From positions 2,311,001 to 2,375,000 of the forward strand of contig NZ_CP097298.1 in assembly GCF_023503965.1 (NCBI RefSeq): DNA of 64,000 bases. Direction: 5' to 3'. The stretch's first letter is position 1, and each line of letters begins with the position of its first letter. The DNA comes from Brevundimonas albigilva. Its GTDB lineage: Bacteria; Pseudomonadota; Alphaproteobacteria; Caulobacterales; Caulobacteraceae. Positions 9,013 through 17,953 of the stretch are shown here, piece by piece. Both the position numbers and the translations under genes were made by a program. A model generated the notes under the pieces. It searched no databases. It saw only the letters and a list, made by a program, of their open reading frames with translations, and had not been told where the DNA came from.

Positions 9013-9515
9013 TCAATTGCGTCGCCGACAAATCGGCGCCTCACGGTCAAATCGATCCCAGACAAGAGCTGTGCCGCTGCGCACCATCGCGCAATTGATC
9101 TCTACGACCGCCTCATTCCAGCAAATCGCGGTCACCCGGTTATAGCTGTTGCCAGTAGGCTCGCACTGCAGGCGCTGACCGTCGGCCAGCTTTCTAAGCT
9201 TCCGGGTCGCGCTGGCCGCCGATGCAGACGGACAGGGATGTCCCGGGCTGCAGGTTTCGTCGCTCTCCCGGGCTGCGACAGCATGGAGTCGTATCGCGTT
9301 CCGTCCGCGCATCGCAGGGTGTCGCCATCGTTCACATAGGCAACATCACAGACCAGGGCGCCCGACTTGGGGGCGTCACCGAGGCTGCCGTGTGAACTAG
9401 ACTCGTTCCGGGCCAACGCAAAACGAGCACAAACACGACGATAGCGACAGCCGCCACAAGCGCGGCGAAGCCTAGCCCCAACAGCGGCCGCCGGCGTTTT
9501 CGTGTGAACGGACCT
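9013..9515 (-). CDS. Membrane-anchored staphylococcal-nuclease-like (SNase) protein, frameshifted
   Basis: Three frames join. First, KRRRPLLGLGFAALVAAVAI and VVFVLVLRW give an N-terminal basic patch and membrane segment. Then SGALVCDVAYVNDGDTLRCADGTR carries the SNase NDGDTL motif. Then IRLHAVAARESDETC and LADGQRLQCEPTGNSYNRV lead to AMVRSGTALVWDRF and the end. Breaks fall in the GGGGG at 9369-9373 and near 9291-9298. The conserved order (DGDTL, IRL, E, SYNR) is that of small secreted thermonuclease homologues. The start is unclear because this frame overlaps the 3' end of the 83-residue gene at 9472-9723. Confidence 0.6.
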
Positions 9516-9723
9516 GCACGCCTCTGAGAAGCACCCGCTCGAAGGAGATGGCCCGCTTGATGTCGCCCATCGTATTGGGATTGAGGAACACGGCCTCGAT
9601 TTCTTCGCGGCGCTCCGACAAGCGTTCGGCCGCTGGACCGGATGCTGTCTCCGCCACCCGTTCCACCACACGTTCAAGTGCCGAGATGCGCATTGAAAGA
9701 TCAGCGAGTTCGACGGGTGTCAT
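9472..9723 (-). CDS. Small coiled-coil-like protein, copy 2
   Basis: 83 residues starting MTPVELADLSMRISALERVV, with AAERLSERREEIEAVFLNPNTMGDIKRAISFERVLLRG. The heptad-like pattern of L/I/V predicts one or two long helices. The same gene pattern occurs, frame-broken, at 2468-2687, so this is a duplicated family within the island. The last 15 residues (after VLLRG) differ from copy 1 and overlap the SNase-like gene downstream, so the true 3' end may be altered by an indel. Function unknown. Confidence 0.5.
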   Translation of the reverse strand: MTPVELADLSMRISALERVVERVAETASGPAAERLSERREEIEAVFLNPNTMGDIKRAISFERVLLRGVQVRSHENAGGRCWG

Positions 9724-10298
9724 GAAGAGCCTTAAGAATTGAAGATGGGAGACGTCGGACGGAATGGTCCCGAGGACGAAAGCAGGCCCCTACAAAGTTT
9801 GGCATGCTCATTTCATTCGCGCTCGCCAGCTTCCGAGATAAGCAGTGAGCTACTCACAGGGTTTCAATGCAATCCGCCTCCGTTAAGGCTCAGGACCTCC
9901 ATGGCTCGAGGCTTTCGACCGAAGCTTCGGGCGAGTTTGCCATCGCCGCCACAAAGGCCCTGATATCATCTGCCTTCTGACTTGAAAGCCTAGGTTGGCC
10001 TTGGGGAGATCGCGAGCCTGGGACCGAGTCATTTCTCGAATTCTTACCGGGTCGCGTAAGGGGCTTAACTTCTTCAGCCTTTGGGGTGGCGCAATCAGCG
10101 ATTGATCGTCCTCGTAAACAGAGGCGCCGCCACAAGCTTCTAGGGGCTCGGACGCTGCTTCCAGCCCACAGCTTCAATGTGAACTTTTATCACATAGCGG
10201 CTTGGTTAAATCGTTTGGTCCAAATGAGCACGTCAAGCATATCCGGCGGCAAAGAGGCGCGATTTGGAAGTAGCGCTCACGGTCGAACGGAGTGATTG
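9724..10298. other. 575-base stretch without a convincing gene
   Basis: No reading frame here looks like a conserved protein. One minus-strand frame (9890-10177, 95 residues, ending KADDIRAFVAAMANSPEAS) has a plausible helical tail but a basic, low-complexity N-terminal half and no clear ribosome site, so I do not call it. The local base composition is less GC-rich than the flanks, in line with an island spacer. The end probably contains the promoter of the MFS gene. Confidence 0.4.
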
Positions 10299-11494
10299 TT
10301 GACGGTGCCGATCATAACAGCCTTGAAGCCTCGGAAAGCTATCTTGGGAGGCGGGCTTGGAGTGGCTCAACTAATCGCCTTCGGGACATCGCTCTATCTT
10401 TTGGCTGTCTTGGCAGAGCCAATTAGGGTCGCTACCGGATGGGGCTGCCGATGATTACTGGCGGCCTTTCGATAGGCGTGCTTGCTGGCGCGATCATCTC
10501 TCCCTTGGTTGGGCGTCGGATTAGCGGCGGGCGCGCGAGAGAAGTTCTGTCTGCTAGCAGCTTTCTTTTTGCTGCCGGCCTTGCCACGATTGGGCTTGGC
10601 GAAACCCTGTATGTCTACATCGGCGGCTGGATCCTTATTGGGTTGGGAATGGCTTCTGGCCTCTACGACGCTGTCTTTAGTTCTTTGGGACGTATCTACG
10701 GCAGTGATGCCCGCCCCATCATCACATCGGTCGCGTTGATTGGCGGCTTCGCCAGCAGCGTCTTCTGGCTGCTTAGCGGTGTTTTGGTTGCCTCTGTCGG
10801 TTGGCGCGCGACATGCCTGATTTATGCCGGCATGCACTTGCTAGTGGCTTTGCCGATCTACCGCTGTTCATTTCAGCGCTCCTCATCAGAGATCGTAATG
10901 CCAGCGATCGACTTGGGGAAGGTTGGCGAACCGCGTCGCGACATAGTCTGGCTTACCGGCGGAATATTTATGGTAGAGACCCTGGTTGCCACGATGGTCG
11001 GGGTGCACCTGATAAATCTTTTGCTGGCGCAGGGCCGCAGCAGCGCCGCCGCTATCGGCGCGGCTGCTTTGATCGGTCCCGCTCAGGTTGCGGCGCGGTT
11101 TGCCGAGATGACTGTTGGAAAGCGGTTCAGTCCGATAACCACAACGCTCTTTGCGCTTTTAGCAATCTGCATTGCCCTCGGCGTACTATCGTTCGCTCCT
11201 GCTGCCACGATCCCCGCAATCATTCTGTACGGGGCGGGCATCGGCGTTTTTTCAATCGCTAGAGGGACGCTGCCCTTGGCAATCTTTGGGCCCAGACACT
11301 ATCCTACTGTGATGGGTCGTATTGCACGGCCGATCGCTATTGCTCAGGCGGCCGCCCCGACATTGGGCGCGCTCCTTCTGTCATCGACGTCTTCGTCTAT
11401 CGCCTTCGCGACAATCGCTCTGATCGCGCTTTGCTGTGTGGTCGCGACAGTCCTATTGAGAGGCTTGGCGTCCTCTGTGGCGTACCAGATCTGA
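10299..11494 (+). CDS. MFS transporter, frameshifted
   Basis: About 400 residues. The first frame begins at TTG 10299 (ACGGAG upstream) and reads ALKPRKAILGGGLGVAQLIA, FGTSLYLLAVLAEPIRVATGWG. The second continues LPMITGGLSIGVLAGAIISP and runs to the stop. Adding one G to the GGGG at about 10440-10443 joins them (GWGLPMITGG). Repeated 20-residue hydrophobic segments and the GRRISGGRAREVL loop after helix 2 fit the major facilitator superfamily, 12 segments in total. Its place at the head of the block with the PEP mutase-family gene suggests an exporter for that product, which is inference. Base use is less GC-rich than in the chromosome-like right half. Confidence 0.75.
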
Positions 11495-11561
11495 CTGCTG
11501 GGCAAGAAGTGGTCTTGCCGCGCCATTGTCAGTGCAGCGTTGGGAAGGGAGGGACTCCAGG

Positions 11562-11972
11562 ATGGTAGCTGGCCAAGTTGTACGAGCCGGGCGCGAGGCA
11601 GATGCGCAAGTCGGAAAGCTCATCCGGCTTCGCAGACTCCAGCTTGGTTTGTCGCAGTCCGAACTCGGACGCCGTATAGGTGTCACCTACCAACAAGTCC
11701 AGAAATACGAGCAGGGCTTGAATCGTGTCAACGCCGTGTCCCTTCAGGCCTTGGGAACAGCGCTCGAAGTCCAGACTTCCTATTTCTTTTCGGAGAATTC
11801 TCCGAGCGGTCGAGACGCGGTGTCAGTAGTCGTGGACGACGTTTTGGAGCGATTTCTGAGTTTACCTGATGCCAGGAGCATCGTCGCGGCCTTTCCAAAC
11901 ATCAAGCCTGCCAGGGTCAGGCGTGAAGTCGCTAAGTTTATAGAAAATCTCGCCCGGTTGGACCGGGAATAG
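11562..11972 (+). CDS. XRE-family HTH transcriptional regulator
   Basis: 136 residues from ATG 11562. After a basic leader, residues 14-70 hold an XRE/Cro helix-turn-helix: GKLIRLRRLQLGLSQSELGR, then RIGVTYQQVQKYEQGLNRV. The fold continues with SLQALGTALEV before a 55-residue C-terminal extension (LERFLSLPDARSIVAAFPNI). This is the common alphaproteobacterial short XRE type. It follows the MFS gene by about 70 bases on the same strand, and the upstream ORF start at 11526 is a less likely start. It probably controls the island block. Confidence 0.85.
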   Translation: MVAGQVVRAGREADAQVGKLIRLRRLQLGLSQSELGRRIGVTYQQVQKYEQGLNRVNAVSLQALGTALEVQTSYFFSENSPSGRDAVSVVVDDVLERFLSLPDARSIVAAFPNIKPARVRREVAKFIENLARLDRE

Positions 11973-11973
11973 T

Positions 11974-12216
11974 CTAGCTCGCGGTTTTGGAAAGTTTCAA
12001 GGTTCGCACATCTGCAGGTCCCCGTTCAGAGGAATTGCAAGCTAGATCTGATGCCAATCGTATGAGCGTCGTGGTCGTCGCCTCTTCAGCAATTTCAGCA
12101 AGCGCGCGTAAACGAAAGATGGTTTCGAGAGTTGTTGGTCGCGCTGCGGCGGCGAGTAGAGCAGTAAGCTCGCTGTCGATTCCAGAGGGCCGAGATCTAG
12201 CCATATTGCGCGTCAC
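11974..12216 (-). CDS. Small hypothetical protein
   Basis: 80 residues, starting MTRNMARSRPSGIDSELTAL and continuing LAAAARPTTLETIFRLRALAEIAEEATTTTLIRLASDL. The middle is a plausible pair of amphipathic helices. It lies back to back with the LysR gene and ends two bases from the XRE gene. No family recognised. Called on its coding-like amino-acid pattern and its fit in the gap, so confidence is modest. Confidence 0.4.
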   Translation of the reverse strand: MTRNMARSRPSGIDSELTALLAAAARPTTLETIFRLRALAEIAEEATTTTLIRLASDLACNSSERGPADVRTLKLSKTAS

Positions 12217-12372
12217 GCCCTTCCGCCGTCTGATTGCCGACTGAGAACGCCGACGACCGTGTGCTTCGGTAATTCAGTTCGTCCGAGACAGGATAATTCT
12301 TTTGAAAGATTTCCCCTGACACGTGTATCTTCGCAAGCGATAACAACTCATCGTCCTGTGAAGCGGGGTCAC

Positions 12373-13257
12373 ATGAAGGGTCGGAGCCAACTGCCGCTTT
12401 CGAGCCTAAGAGCGTTCGAGGTTTTCGGTCGGCATGGTCGGATGGTGACTGCCGCAGAAGAACTTTATGTCACCCACGGTGCCATCAGTCGTCAGATACG
12501 CCAGCTGCAGGTCGCTCTTGGTGTCCCATTGATTGAGGGGCCGAAAAGCCAACTACGATTGACCGCCGCGGGAGCCCGACTTGCCCAAGCGCTCACAAAT
12601 TCGTTCGACGCGATAACATGTGCAATAGAAGACGTGACGCCTATCGAAGAGAAGGGCCTTAAAATTTCGTGCTTGGGCACGTTTGCGATGCGTTGGCTAA
12701 TCCCGAGGCTTCCGCGCTTCTACCGGGCATATCCGGCTTATCCCGTCATAATCTCAGAAGCATGGGCGCCGGTTGAGTTCGCGGAAGGCGACAGCAGTTT
12801 CGATGCTGCGATTAGGATGGGGCCTTCCGACGCTTTGGGCGCGACGTTGTTTATGCGAGAGTTTCATGGACCCGTGGTCGCAACATCTTTGATGGACGGC
12901 CAGTTTGATCCTCAGGCGATTGGCAAAAGTCCGAGGCTTTCAACACGTACGCATCCCCACGCTTGGGCGGATTGGGAGATGAATACGTCTCAAACTGCCA
13001 GCGAACCCTCGTCAAACACATTTTTCGACCACACATACTATATGCTTGCCGCAGCAAATGCGGGTCTCGGCGTCGCCATCGGAACGTGGGCGCTAGTCGA
13101 ACCAGACATTAGGTCGGGGCATCTTGTGGCGCCGCATGGCTTTGTGCCCGCTAATGACCACTATCTGTATTTCAGCAATCCACGATCGCGTAACCCTGCG
13201 GTAGAGGCCTTCCGATCTTGGCTTTTGGAGGAGGGCGAGCGGTTTCACTCTCCCTAA
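12373..13257 (+). CDS. LysR-family regulator, GcvA-like
   Basis: 294 residues from ATG 12373 (AAGCGGGG upstream), chosen over an earlier in-frame start because homologues begin at LPLSSLRAFEVF. Residues 8-65 form the winged HTH (AAEELYVTHGAISRQIRQLQ). The effector domain has the GcvA-type signature LKISCLGTFAMRWLIPRL. It is divergent from nothing obvious but faces the minus-strand IMPase/kinase/PhyH group, ending 13 bases before it. It is the likely pathway regulator for the block. Confidence 0.85.
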   Translation: MKGRSQLPLSSLRAFEVFGRHGRMVTAAEELYVTHGAISRQIRQLQVALGVPLIEGPKSQLRLTAAGARLAQALTNSFDAITCAIEDVTPIEEKGLKISCLGTFAMRWLIPRLPRFYRAYPAYPVIISEAWAPVEFAEGDSSFDAAIRMGPSDALGATLFMREFHGPVVATSLMDGQFDPQAIGKSPRLSTRTHPHAWADWEMNTSQTASEPSSNTFFDHTYYMLAAANAGLGVAIGTWALVEPDIRSGHLVAPHGFVPANDHYLYFSNPRSRNPAVEAFRSWLLEEGERFHSP

Positions 13258-13270
13258 GATAGCGAGGCGC

Positions 13271-14080
13271 TTAATTTGCCCGAGCCGAACCAATTGCGGT
13301 CAGCTTGCTCCAAAGTTCAGAGTATTCGATCGGCGAAAGGTCGCTGTGTGTCGGCCAACACGCCTTGAGACGCAGTCCGCCTACTGCCATGGTTTGTGAC
13401 CGCTGATCCCACCAAAAATGAAGGCCTCGAGACGCGCAATACGCCAAACCGGTCGCAATGCCCCAAAGTCTTGGGACGCCGAAACTCGCGTCGATGCGCT
13501 TGATCAGCCCATCGCATCGGCCCTCGGAGATATCCAATAGTCGCCTGGCGGAAGATCCTAACCTCGCGATGGCAAACCCACGACCCGCGAAGTGCTCAGC
13601 CAAAAATGTGGCTTGAGGGGTGTCCGAGATCCTTGCGGCCAACTCTAAGGGGTTATCGTCTGCGCAATGGCCGCCTTCATCGGGGGTGTCTGAGATAGTG
13701 AAGAGCGTAGCGCGTCCAACGGCGGGCAGCGAGATGGCGCCGCCGACGAAGCGTCCGCCTTCCAGCAAGGCGAAGGTGGACGCGAAGCCGGGATCATTGG
13801 CTCTAAACAGGCGAGTACCGTCAATCGGATCAATCAGGATGACCCTATCGGCATAAATGTCCGCCCACTTTCCGGAAGAAACCGCCTCTTCTCCAATAAT
13901 GGTCAGGTTAGGTCCTAAAATTTGACGAGCAGAGGCCGACATGGCCAGTTCGAGGTCGATATCGGCCCGGGTGGTTGCTGTGCCGACCAACTCGCTGCGC
14001 TTCCAAGGACTGGCTTCAACCTGTTCTCGAAAATTCGCCGAAAACATTGTTTGCAGTGCTTTCAGCGTATCTCTATCCAT
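13271..14080 (-). CDS. Inositol-monophosphatase-family protein with altered metal site
   Basis: 269 residues from the ATG at 14080, which overlaps the kinase stop (TGATG). The IMPase/CysQ fold motifs are clear: IIGEEAVSSG (E64, E65) and LIDPIDGTRLF (D84, D87, GT). The third motif, normally W-D-x-A-A-G, reads LWGIATG: the metal-binding Asp is Gly. Activity may be reduced, or the substrate may differ from the usual sugar or nucleotide phosphates. Last gene of a minus-strand group (PhyH, kinase-like, IMPase-like). A role in removing phosphate from an intermediate of the neighbouring pathway is inference. Confidence 0.75.
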   Translation of the reverse strand: MDRDTLKALQTMFSANFREQVEASPWKRSELVGTATTRADIDLELAMSASARQILGPNLTIIGEEAVSSGKWADIYADRVILIDPIDGTRLFRANDPGFASTFALLEGGRFVGGAISLPAVGRATLFTISDTPDEGGHCADDNPLELAARISDTPQATFLAEHFAGRGFAIARLGSSARRLLDISEGRCDGLIKRIDASFGVPRLWGIATGLAYCASRGLHFWWDQRSQTMAVGGLRLKACWPTHSDLSPIEYSELWSKLTAIGSARAN

Positions 14081-15118
14081 CAATTAATCCCCATAAGATG
14101 GACTGATGATTTAGTCAGCAAGGACTGTTGAAATAGCTTTAGATTATGAAAGTACGGCTCGAGCTCGATCAGTTGAGCAAGCATGTCCGCCATAGCTTGC
14201 GCTTTGCGCACGTTTCGCTGATCCAGCGATGACGCTAGGTTGCGAACCAAATGATATAGGAGGAGAGTGAATCGCTCTCCTTCAGGGCCGGTCGCATGCG
14301 CTGCACACCACGCTTTCCATTGCCGAAGTCTTGAGGCGAAGGTCTCTTGGCGGGATTTGGCGCGGGGCTCCGACGGAACGGAAAAGCAGGCTATGGCCGC
14401 CTGAAGGCTCAATGGTGCCGAGAAGGCCATGAGGTCGAGATCAACACGATAAATCCCCGGGTTATTATCTGACTTGGGCCGGATAAAGTTTGCCGGTTTG
14501 GGGTCGCAGAATAGGGTCGCCGAACCTAGTGTATTTGTTGGAGGAGGCTGAGCAGATAGGTCGCGCAGCACTTCGGGATCATAAAAGTCCTTCAGCCGAT
14601 CGCACGCAGCGTTGTATCTGGTGGTAAGTGGGAAGGCTGAAGGTGGTTTGAGACCGGCGCCAGAAATGGCCGCCTGGAATTGGGTCTCGTGGTCAGCGAA
14701 AGCGCTGAGCGAGTTTAGACAATATTGGATAATCCGCGTCGTATCGGCGCCGTGATAAAGCGCATTTGCGAGGTTGGTCGATCTTGGCAAATACAGGCTC
14801 ACTACCCAAGCATCGCCAAACCATAGGGGGTGCCCGGAGTGCAGATACGTTTGAAACGACTCGAGACATCGCCGTCAGGATTTTCGCTTCATATTCGCTC
14901 GCGACATACCGCTTTGCATGAAAAGGCCAGAAGCCAGCGCTGCGCCAAAAGGCGCTAACCGACAGGGGCGGCCAAGCCTCATCGCTGTCTCCGGTGCTCA
15001 CCCAAGCGTCGCCGTAAGGCTTCAGTATCCCCGTCGTGCAAGCGCGTTCGATGGCGATGTCGATCTTGCGCCGCTCACCCAGAGCGAGTGCTTCTGCAAG
15101 TGCGGAAGCCACGTTCAC
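14080..15118 (-). CDS. Aminoglycoside-phosphotransferase-fold kinase-like protein, frameshifted
   Basis: Two frames give one protein of about 345 residues. The first starts at GTG 15118 and ends its useful part at SRVVSNVSALRAP. The second continues LWFGDAWVVSLYLPRSTNLA. Removing one C from the run of five at 14826-14830 joins them. The C-terminal half has LFCDPKPANFIR, matching the HGDxxxxN catalytic loop of APH kinases with C-D-P-K-P-A-N, followed by a metal-binding YRVDLDLM. Kinase activity on a small molecule is plausible. It overlaps the IMPase-like gene, so a kinase and a phosphatase-like protein are coupled. Confidence 0.6.
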
Positions 15119-15185
15119 GGGAGAGTCGAGAAGTGGCGTTCAAATCGGGTCAAGCGACGAATTTTGTGCACTTCGGCTTCGTCGC

Positions 15186-16014
15186 CTAATGCGCTCCCGG
15201 GGTCTGAGAAAAGCGGCATGTCAGATGACGGGGTCGGGTGAGATCCTCGCTATCCAAATAACTACGGAGCAGAATGCGCTGTTCACGAGTCAGTCTGCTC
15301 AGCCATGCGGGATCGTAGTTGTAATATCCTGTGATCCAACTTGGCGTGTAGGACAGAAATAAATTGATCCGCGTCGTGTCGCTCTTGTTACTGCACACCC
15401 GATGCCAGAGGCTTGCATGTGCGATGGTCATGGTTCCGGCTGAGCAACGTAAGGTCGTCTGGCCTTCGACATCTTCCAATCCGGCGTGTTCGCGGCGATA
15501 GTCGGCGCGGTGGCTGCCCGGCAGATACACCAGATTGCCCATATCGCCTCTTGGCACGTCTGTCAGCCAATAGCCGATCCGCAACTTCAGGGGCAAGATC
15601 GGTGAGAACACGACGATAGGGCAGGGCGCGAGGGCCATCGATATGCCAGTGGTTGATCACGCTACCTCTCGGCCTCGCGAACATGTCCGCCTGTGCCAGC
15701 CGGGTCTGATCGCCGTAAAGGTCGTAGGCGAACCCGATATGCCGAGGATGGTCGATCAGTTCCTCAAACAACGGATCTCGGCGGACTAAGTCTCTGATCT
15801 TCCATGTGTGTCGGGGGTCGAAGCGTCCGTCAGCATCGAGGTAACGCTGCGCAGCGGCGAGATATGACTTGGTGTCGATCGGGCTGATTGCGTTTGGGAT
15901 CACCAGAATCCCGTCGCGATTGAAGGTTGTCCATTGCTCCTTCGTAAAGCCAACCGGAGCCTCTAGCAGCTCGGGCGCCGCCGTTGTGCTCTCGTCAGGG
16001 AAGCGTGCCTGCAC
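15186..16014 (-). CDS. Phytanoyl-CoA dioxygenase (PhyH) family protein, frameshifted
   Basis: About 275 residues. GTG start at 16014. The first frame reads VGFTKEQWTTFNRDGILVIP and VINHWHIDGPRALPYR. The second reads VFSPILPLKLRIGYWLTDVP, then GNLVYLPGSHRADYR and GTMTIAHASLWHRVCSNKS. HWHID supplies the Fe(II) facial-triad His and Asp; the LWHRV His and the later Arg complete it. The break is at about 15603-15612. PhyH enzymes are 2-oxoglutarate/Fe(II) oxygenases that occur both in natural-product and in phosphonate pathways. The start lies on the LeuC remnant junction, so the native N-terminus may be altered. Confidence 0.75.
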
Positions 16015-16142
16015 GCGGAGACCGCGTCCTGACTACAATGAACAGAAACTTTCTCGGCCGCATGGGCAATGCGGAGGCCGACATCTTTCTCGCGTCGCCG
16101 GTCGTGGCGGCCCATGCCGCCTTGTCCGGAGCCATCCCCTTT
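16011..16142 (+). pseudogene. LeuC/aconitase large subunit, C-terminal remnant
   Basis: A short frame before the LeuD-like gene reads GDRVLTTMNRNFLGRMGNAE, then ADIFLASPVVAAHAALSGAI and ends at TAA 16140-16142. This is the closing segment of the 3-isopropylmalate dehydratase/aconitase large subunit (NRNFxGRMGxxxAxIYLASP). About 40 residues survive of some 420-470. The remnant is cut at about 16,005-16,011 where the opposite-strand PhyH gene begins. The deleted partner would have formed an enzyme with the LeuD-like protein 38 bases downstream. Confidence 0.8.
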
Positions 16143-16179
16143 CATTCAGAGCTGTCTTAAACCGGGCGAGGAACTGCTG

Positions 16180-16611
16180 ATGCATAGGATCGTCACTATC
16201 GACGGAACAATTTCGACCGACGACATCATTCCCGGAAAGTACAAGCACATGCACGCCGATGCCTCGAAACTCGCGGGCCATGTGTTTGAAAACCGGTTCC
16301 CCGGACTCGCCAGCACGCTCCAGCCTGACGATGCGATCTGGTGTGATTCCTTATTCGGTATCGGTAGTTCGCGCGAACAGGCTGCGACATCGCTCAAAGC
16401 GGCGGGTGTAGCCTTGGTCATCGCCCCCGATTTTGGGCGCATCTTCTATCGCAATGCATGGAATGTCGGCTTGCCCGCGATTCGGTGCCAACGGCCTTCG
16501 GCCGCTCGAGCAGGCGAAACGCTTGGAATTGACTGGACGGCTGGGTGGCTCGTTCTGAACGACGAGCGCCACGGCTTCAGCACCCCCTCCGAGACTGATG
16601 GAGATGCGTGA
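16180..16611 (+). CDS. LeuD-like (aconitase superfamily) small subunit
   Basis: 143 residues from ATG 16180 with GAGGAAC upstream. Motifs of the swivel domain: STDDIIPGKYKHM near the start, GIGSSREQAATSL (usual GCGSSREHA), and FGRIFYRNAWNVGLPA. It pairs normally with a LeuC-type large subunit, of which only the C-terminal remnant remains just upstream. Without it the enzyme cannot be complete in this window. In FR-900098-type phosphonate pathways an aconitase-like enzyme isomerises 2-phosphonomethylmalate; the adjacent PEP mutase-family gene makes that parallel worth noting. Alternatives are leucine or dimethylmalate metabolism. Confidence 0.85.
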   Translation: MHRIVTIDGTISTDDIIPGKYKHMHADASKLAGHVFENRFPGLASTLQPDDAIWCDSLFGIGSSREQAATSLKAAGVALVIAPDFGRIFYRNAWNVGLPAIRCQRPSAARAGETLGIDWTAGWLVLNDERHGFSTPSETDGDA

Positions 16612-16694
16612 GATGGGCGGTCTGCTGCCCTGGCTGAAGGCGCAGCCCTCGTCGCGCGACGCACACTCGATCCAATCTGCTGTGGAGGCTTGGA

Positions 16695-17624
16695 ATGTTC
16701 ATCCGAACTGATGACGCGGCCCGCACCCTGAAAGCCCATTGGGCGGGTGGAAAGGGCGTGCGCTTGATGGAGGCCCACAACGGACTGTCAGCGATGATCG
16801 CGTCGCGATCGAGGGATCCTGCTGGCGGTGCATTCGATGGGATATGGGTGTCCAGTCTGACCTGCACCGCTTCGGTCGGTTTGCCGGACCTCGAAATGTC
16901 GATTGTTGATGATCGGCTGAAGCTGATCCAGCAAATTGTCCAGGCGTCCACCAAGCCAGTCATCGTTGATGCCGACACCGGCGGCGATGTGTCGTCGCTC
17001 CGCTTTCTTTGCCGAGCCCTGGCCTGGATGGGGGTGGCTGGGGTGATCGTGGAAGAGAAAGGTCTTCCGAAGCGCAACAGCCTGGACGACTCCGAACAAG
17101 CTCTCGCTGATCCTCACGAGTTCGGTGAGAAGCTGTCTGCTGCGAAGGCTGCCGTGGAGCCGCACGACCTATTGGTCATCGCAAGAATCGAGAGTCTCAT
17201 CGCTGGGCTCGGCGTGCGGACCGCCGTCGAACGCGCTCTTATCTACGAGGCGGCGGGCGTTGACGGCATCCTGATTCACTCCAAGGCTAAGGACGCTAAA
17301 GAAGTCACGGATTTCCTGAACGCCTTTCGCGAGGCGGGCGGCACCGGCCCGGTGATCTGCATTCCGACCACCTACCATACAGTGACCGGAACCGCCCTGT
17401 TCGAGGCCGGGTTCGACGGCGTCATCTACGCCAACCACCAACTGCGAGCCGCTTACGCCGCCATGCAGAAGGCGTGTCTTTCGATCCTGGAGAACGATGG
17501 ATCGTTCGGCATCGAGAACGAGATTTCGACGACTCGAGGCGTGTTCGACTTCGTCGGATACACCTCTGAACTGCAGACTCTCGCGCTGAGGGAAAGCCGC
17601 TTCCGCGAACGGATCGCGTCGTGA
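16695..17624 (+). CDS. Phosphoenolpyruvate mutase (PepM)-family protein
   Basis: 309 residues; ATG 16695 with TGGAGG upstream. The isocitrate lyase/PEPM superfamily barrel is clear: LMEAHNGLSAMIA (residues 24-36), GIWVSSL, VDADTGG (D92, D94 metal ligands) and VEEKGLPKRNSL (E120, K126, N128, S129). The K-x-N-S gating loop is the mark of PEP mutases; lyases have KRCGH there. The usual EDK reads EEK. PepM converts PEP to phosphonopyruvate, the first step of nearly all phosphonate biosynthesis. It is preceded by the LeuD-like gene and overlaps (GTGA) the next small ORF. A lyase or phosphonopyruvate-hydrolase function remains possible. Confidence 0.8.
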   Translation: MFIRTDDAARTLKAHWAGGKGVRLMEAHNGLSAMIASRSRDPAGGAFDGIWVSSLTCTASVGLPDLEMSIVDDRLKLIQQIVQASTKPVIVDADTGGDVSSLRFLCRALAWMGVAGVIVEEKGLPKRNSLDDSEQALADPHEFGEKLSAAKAAVEPHDLLVIARIESLIAGLGVRTAVERALIYEAAGVDGILIHSKAKDAKEVTDFLNAFREAGGTGPVICIPTTYHTVTGTALFEAGFDGVIYANHQLRAAYAAMQKACLSILENDGSFGIENEISTTRGVFDFVGYTSELQTLALRESRFRERIAS

Positions 17625-17953
17625 CGCCGCTCATCGCATCGTTTGGCGAGCAGGATCTCGAAGAGGCTAAGGCGATCGCCTGCTCGGCAGGTCTGGAGGC
17701 GTCGACAGAGCTGACCAGCGCCGGCGCAGTTCTTGTAACTGGCAACGGGACGCAGGCACTACTGAGCACTGTCACGCAGGGCGGCGCGCGGTCCGTTTGG
17801 CACGGGAGCGCGCCCATCGGCCGGTTCGATGCTCCCTCTCCAGCGGAGCTCGCGATCGGGGACATTCTGGAGGCGACGGACCCCGCGAGGGTTTTCTCCA
17901 GTTCTCCGGGCGTCCAGGACAAGCCTGTTCGGCGCGTTGAGTGCTTGAGTTGA
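17621..17953 (+). pseudogene. Unrecognised ORF coupled to PepM, truncated by a junction
   Basis: GTG start overlaps the PepM stop (GTGA). About the first 85 residues look like real protein (MTPLIASFGEQDLEEAKAIA; SAGAVLVTGNGTQALLS; SPAELAIGDILEATD). After about 17,880 the frame is simply the antisense of the DUF4297-type gene on the other strand, so the native 3' end has been lost there. I do not recognise the family. Its coupling to PepM makes it the likely next step of the lost pathway. Confidence 0.55.

Noticed and set aside
9890..10177. Minus-strand 95-residue frame
   Set aside because: Helical tail looks plausible but the front half is basic, low-complexity and there is no clear ribosome site; kept only as a note.
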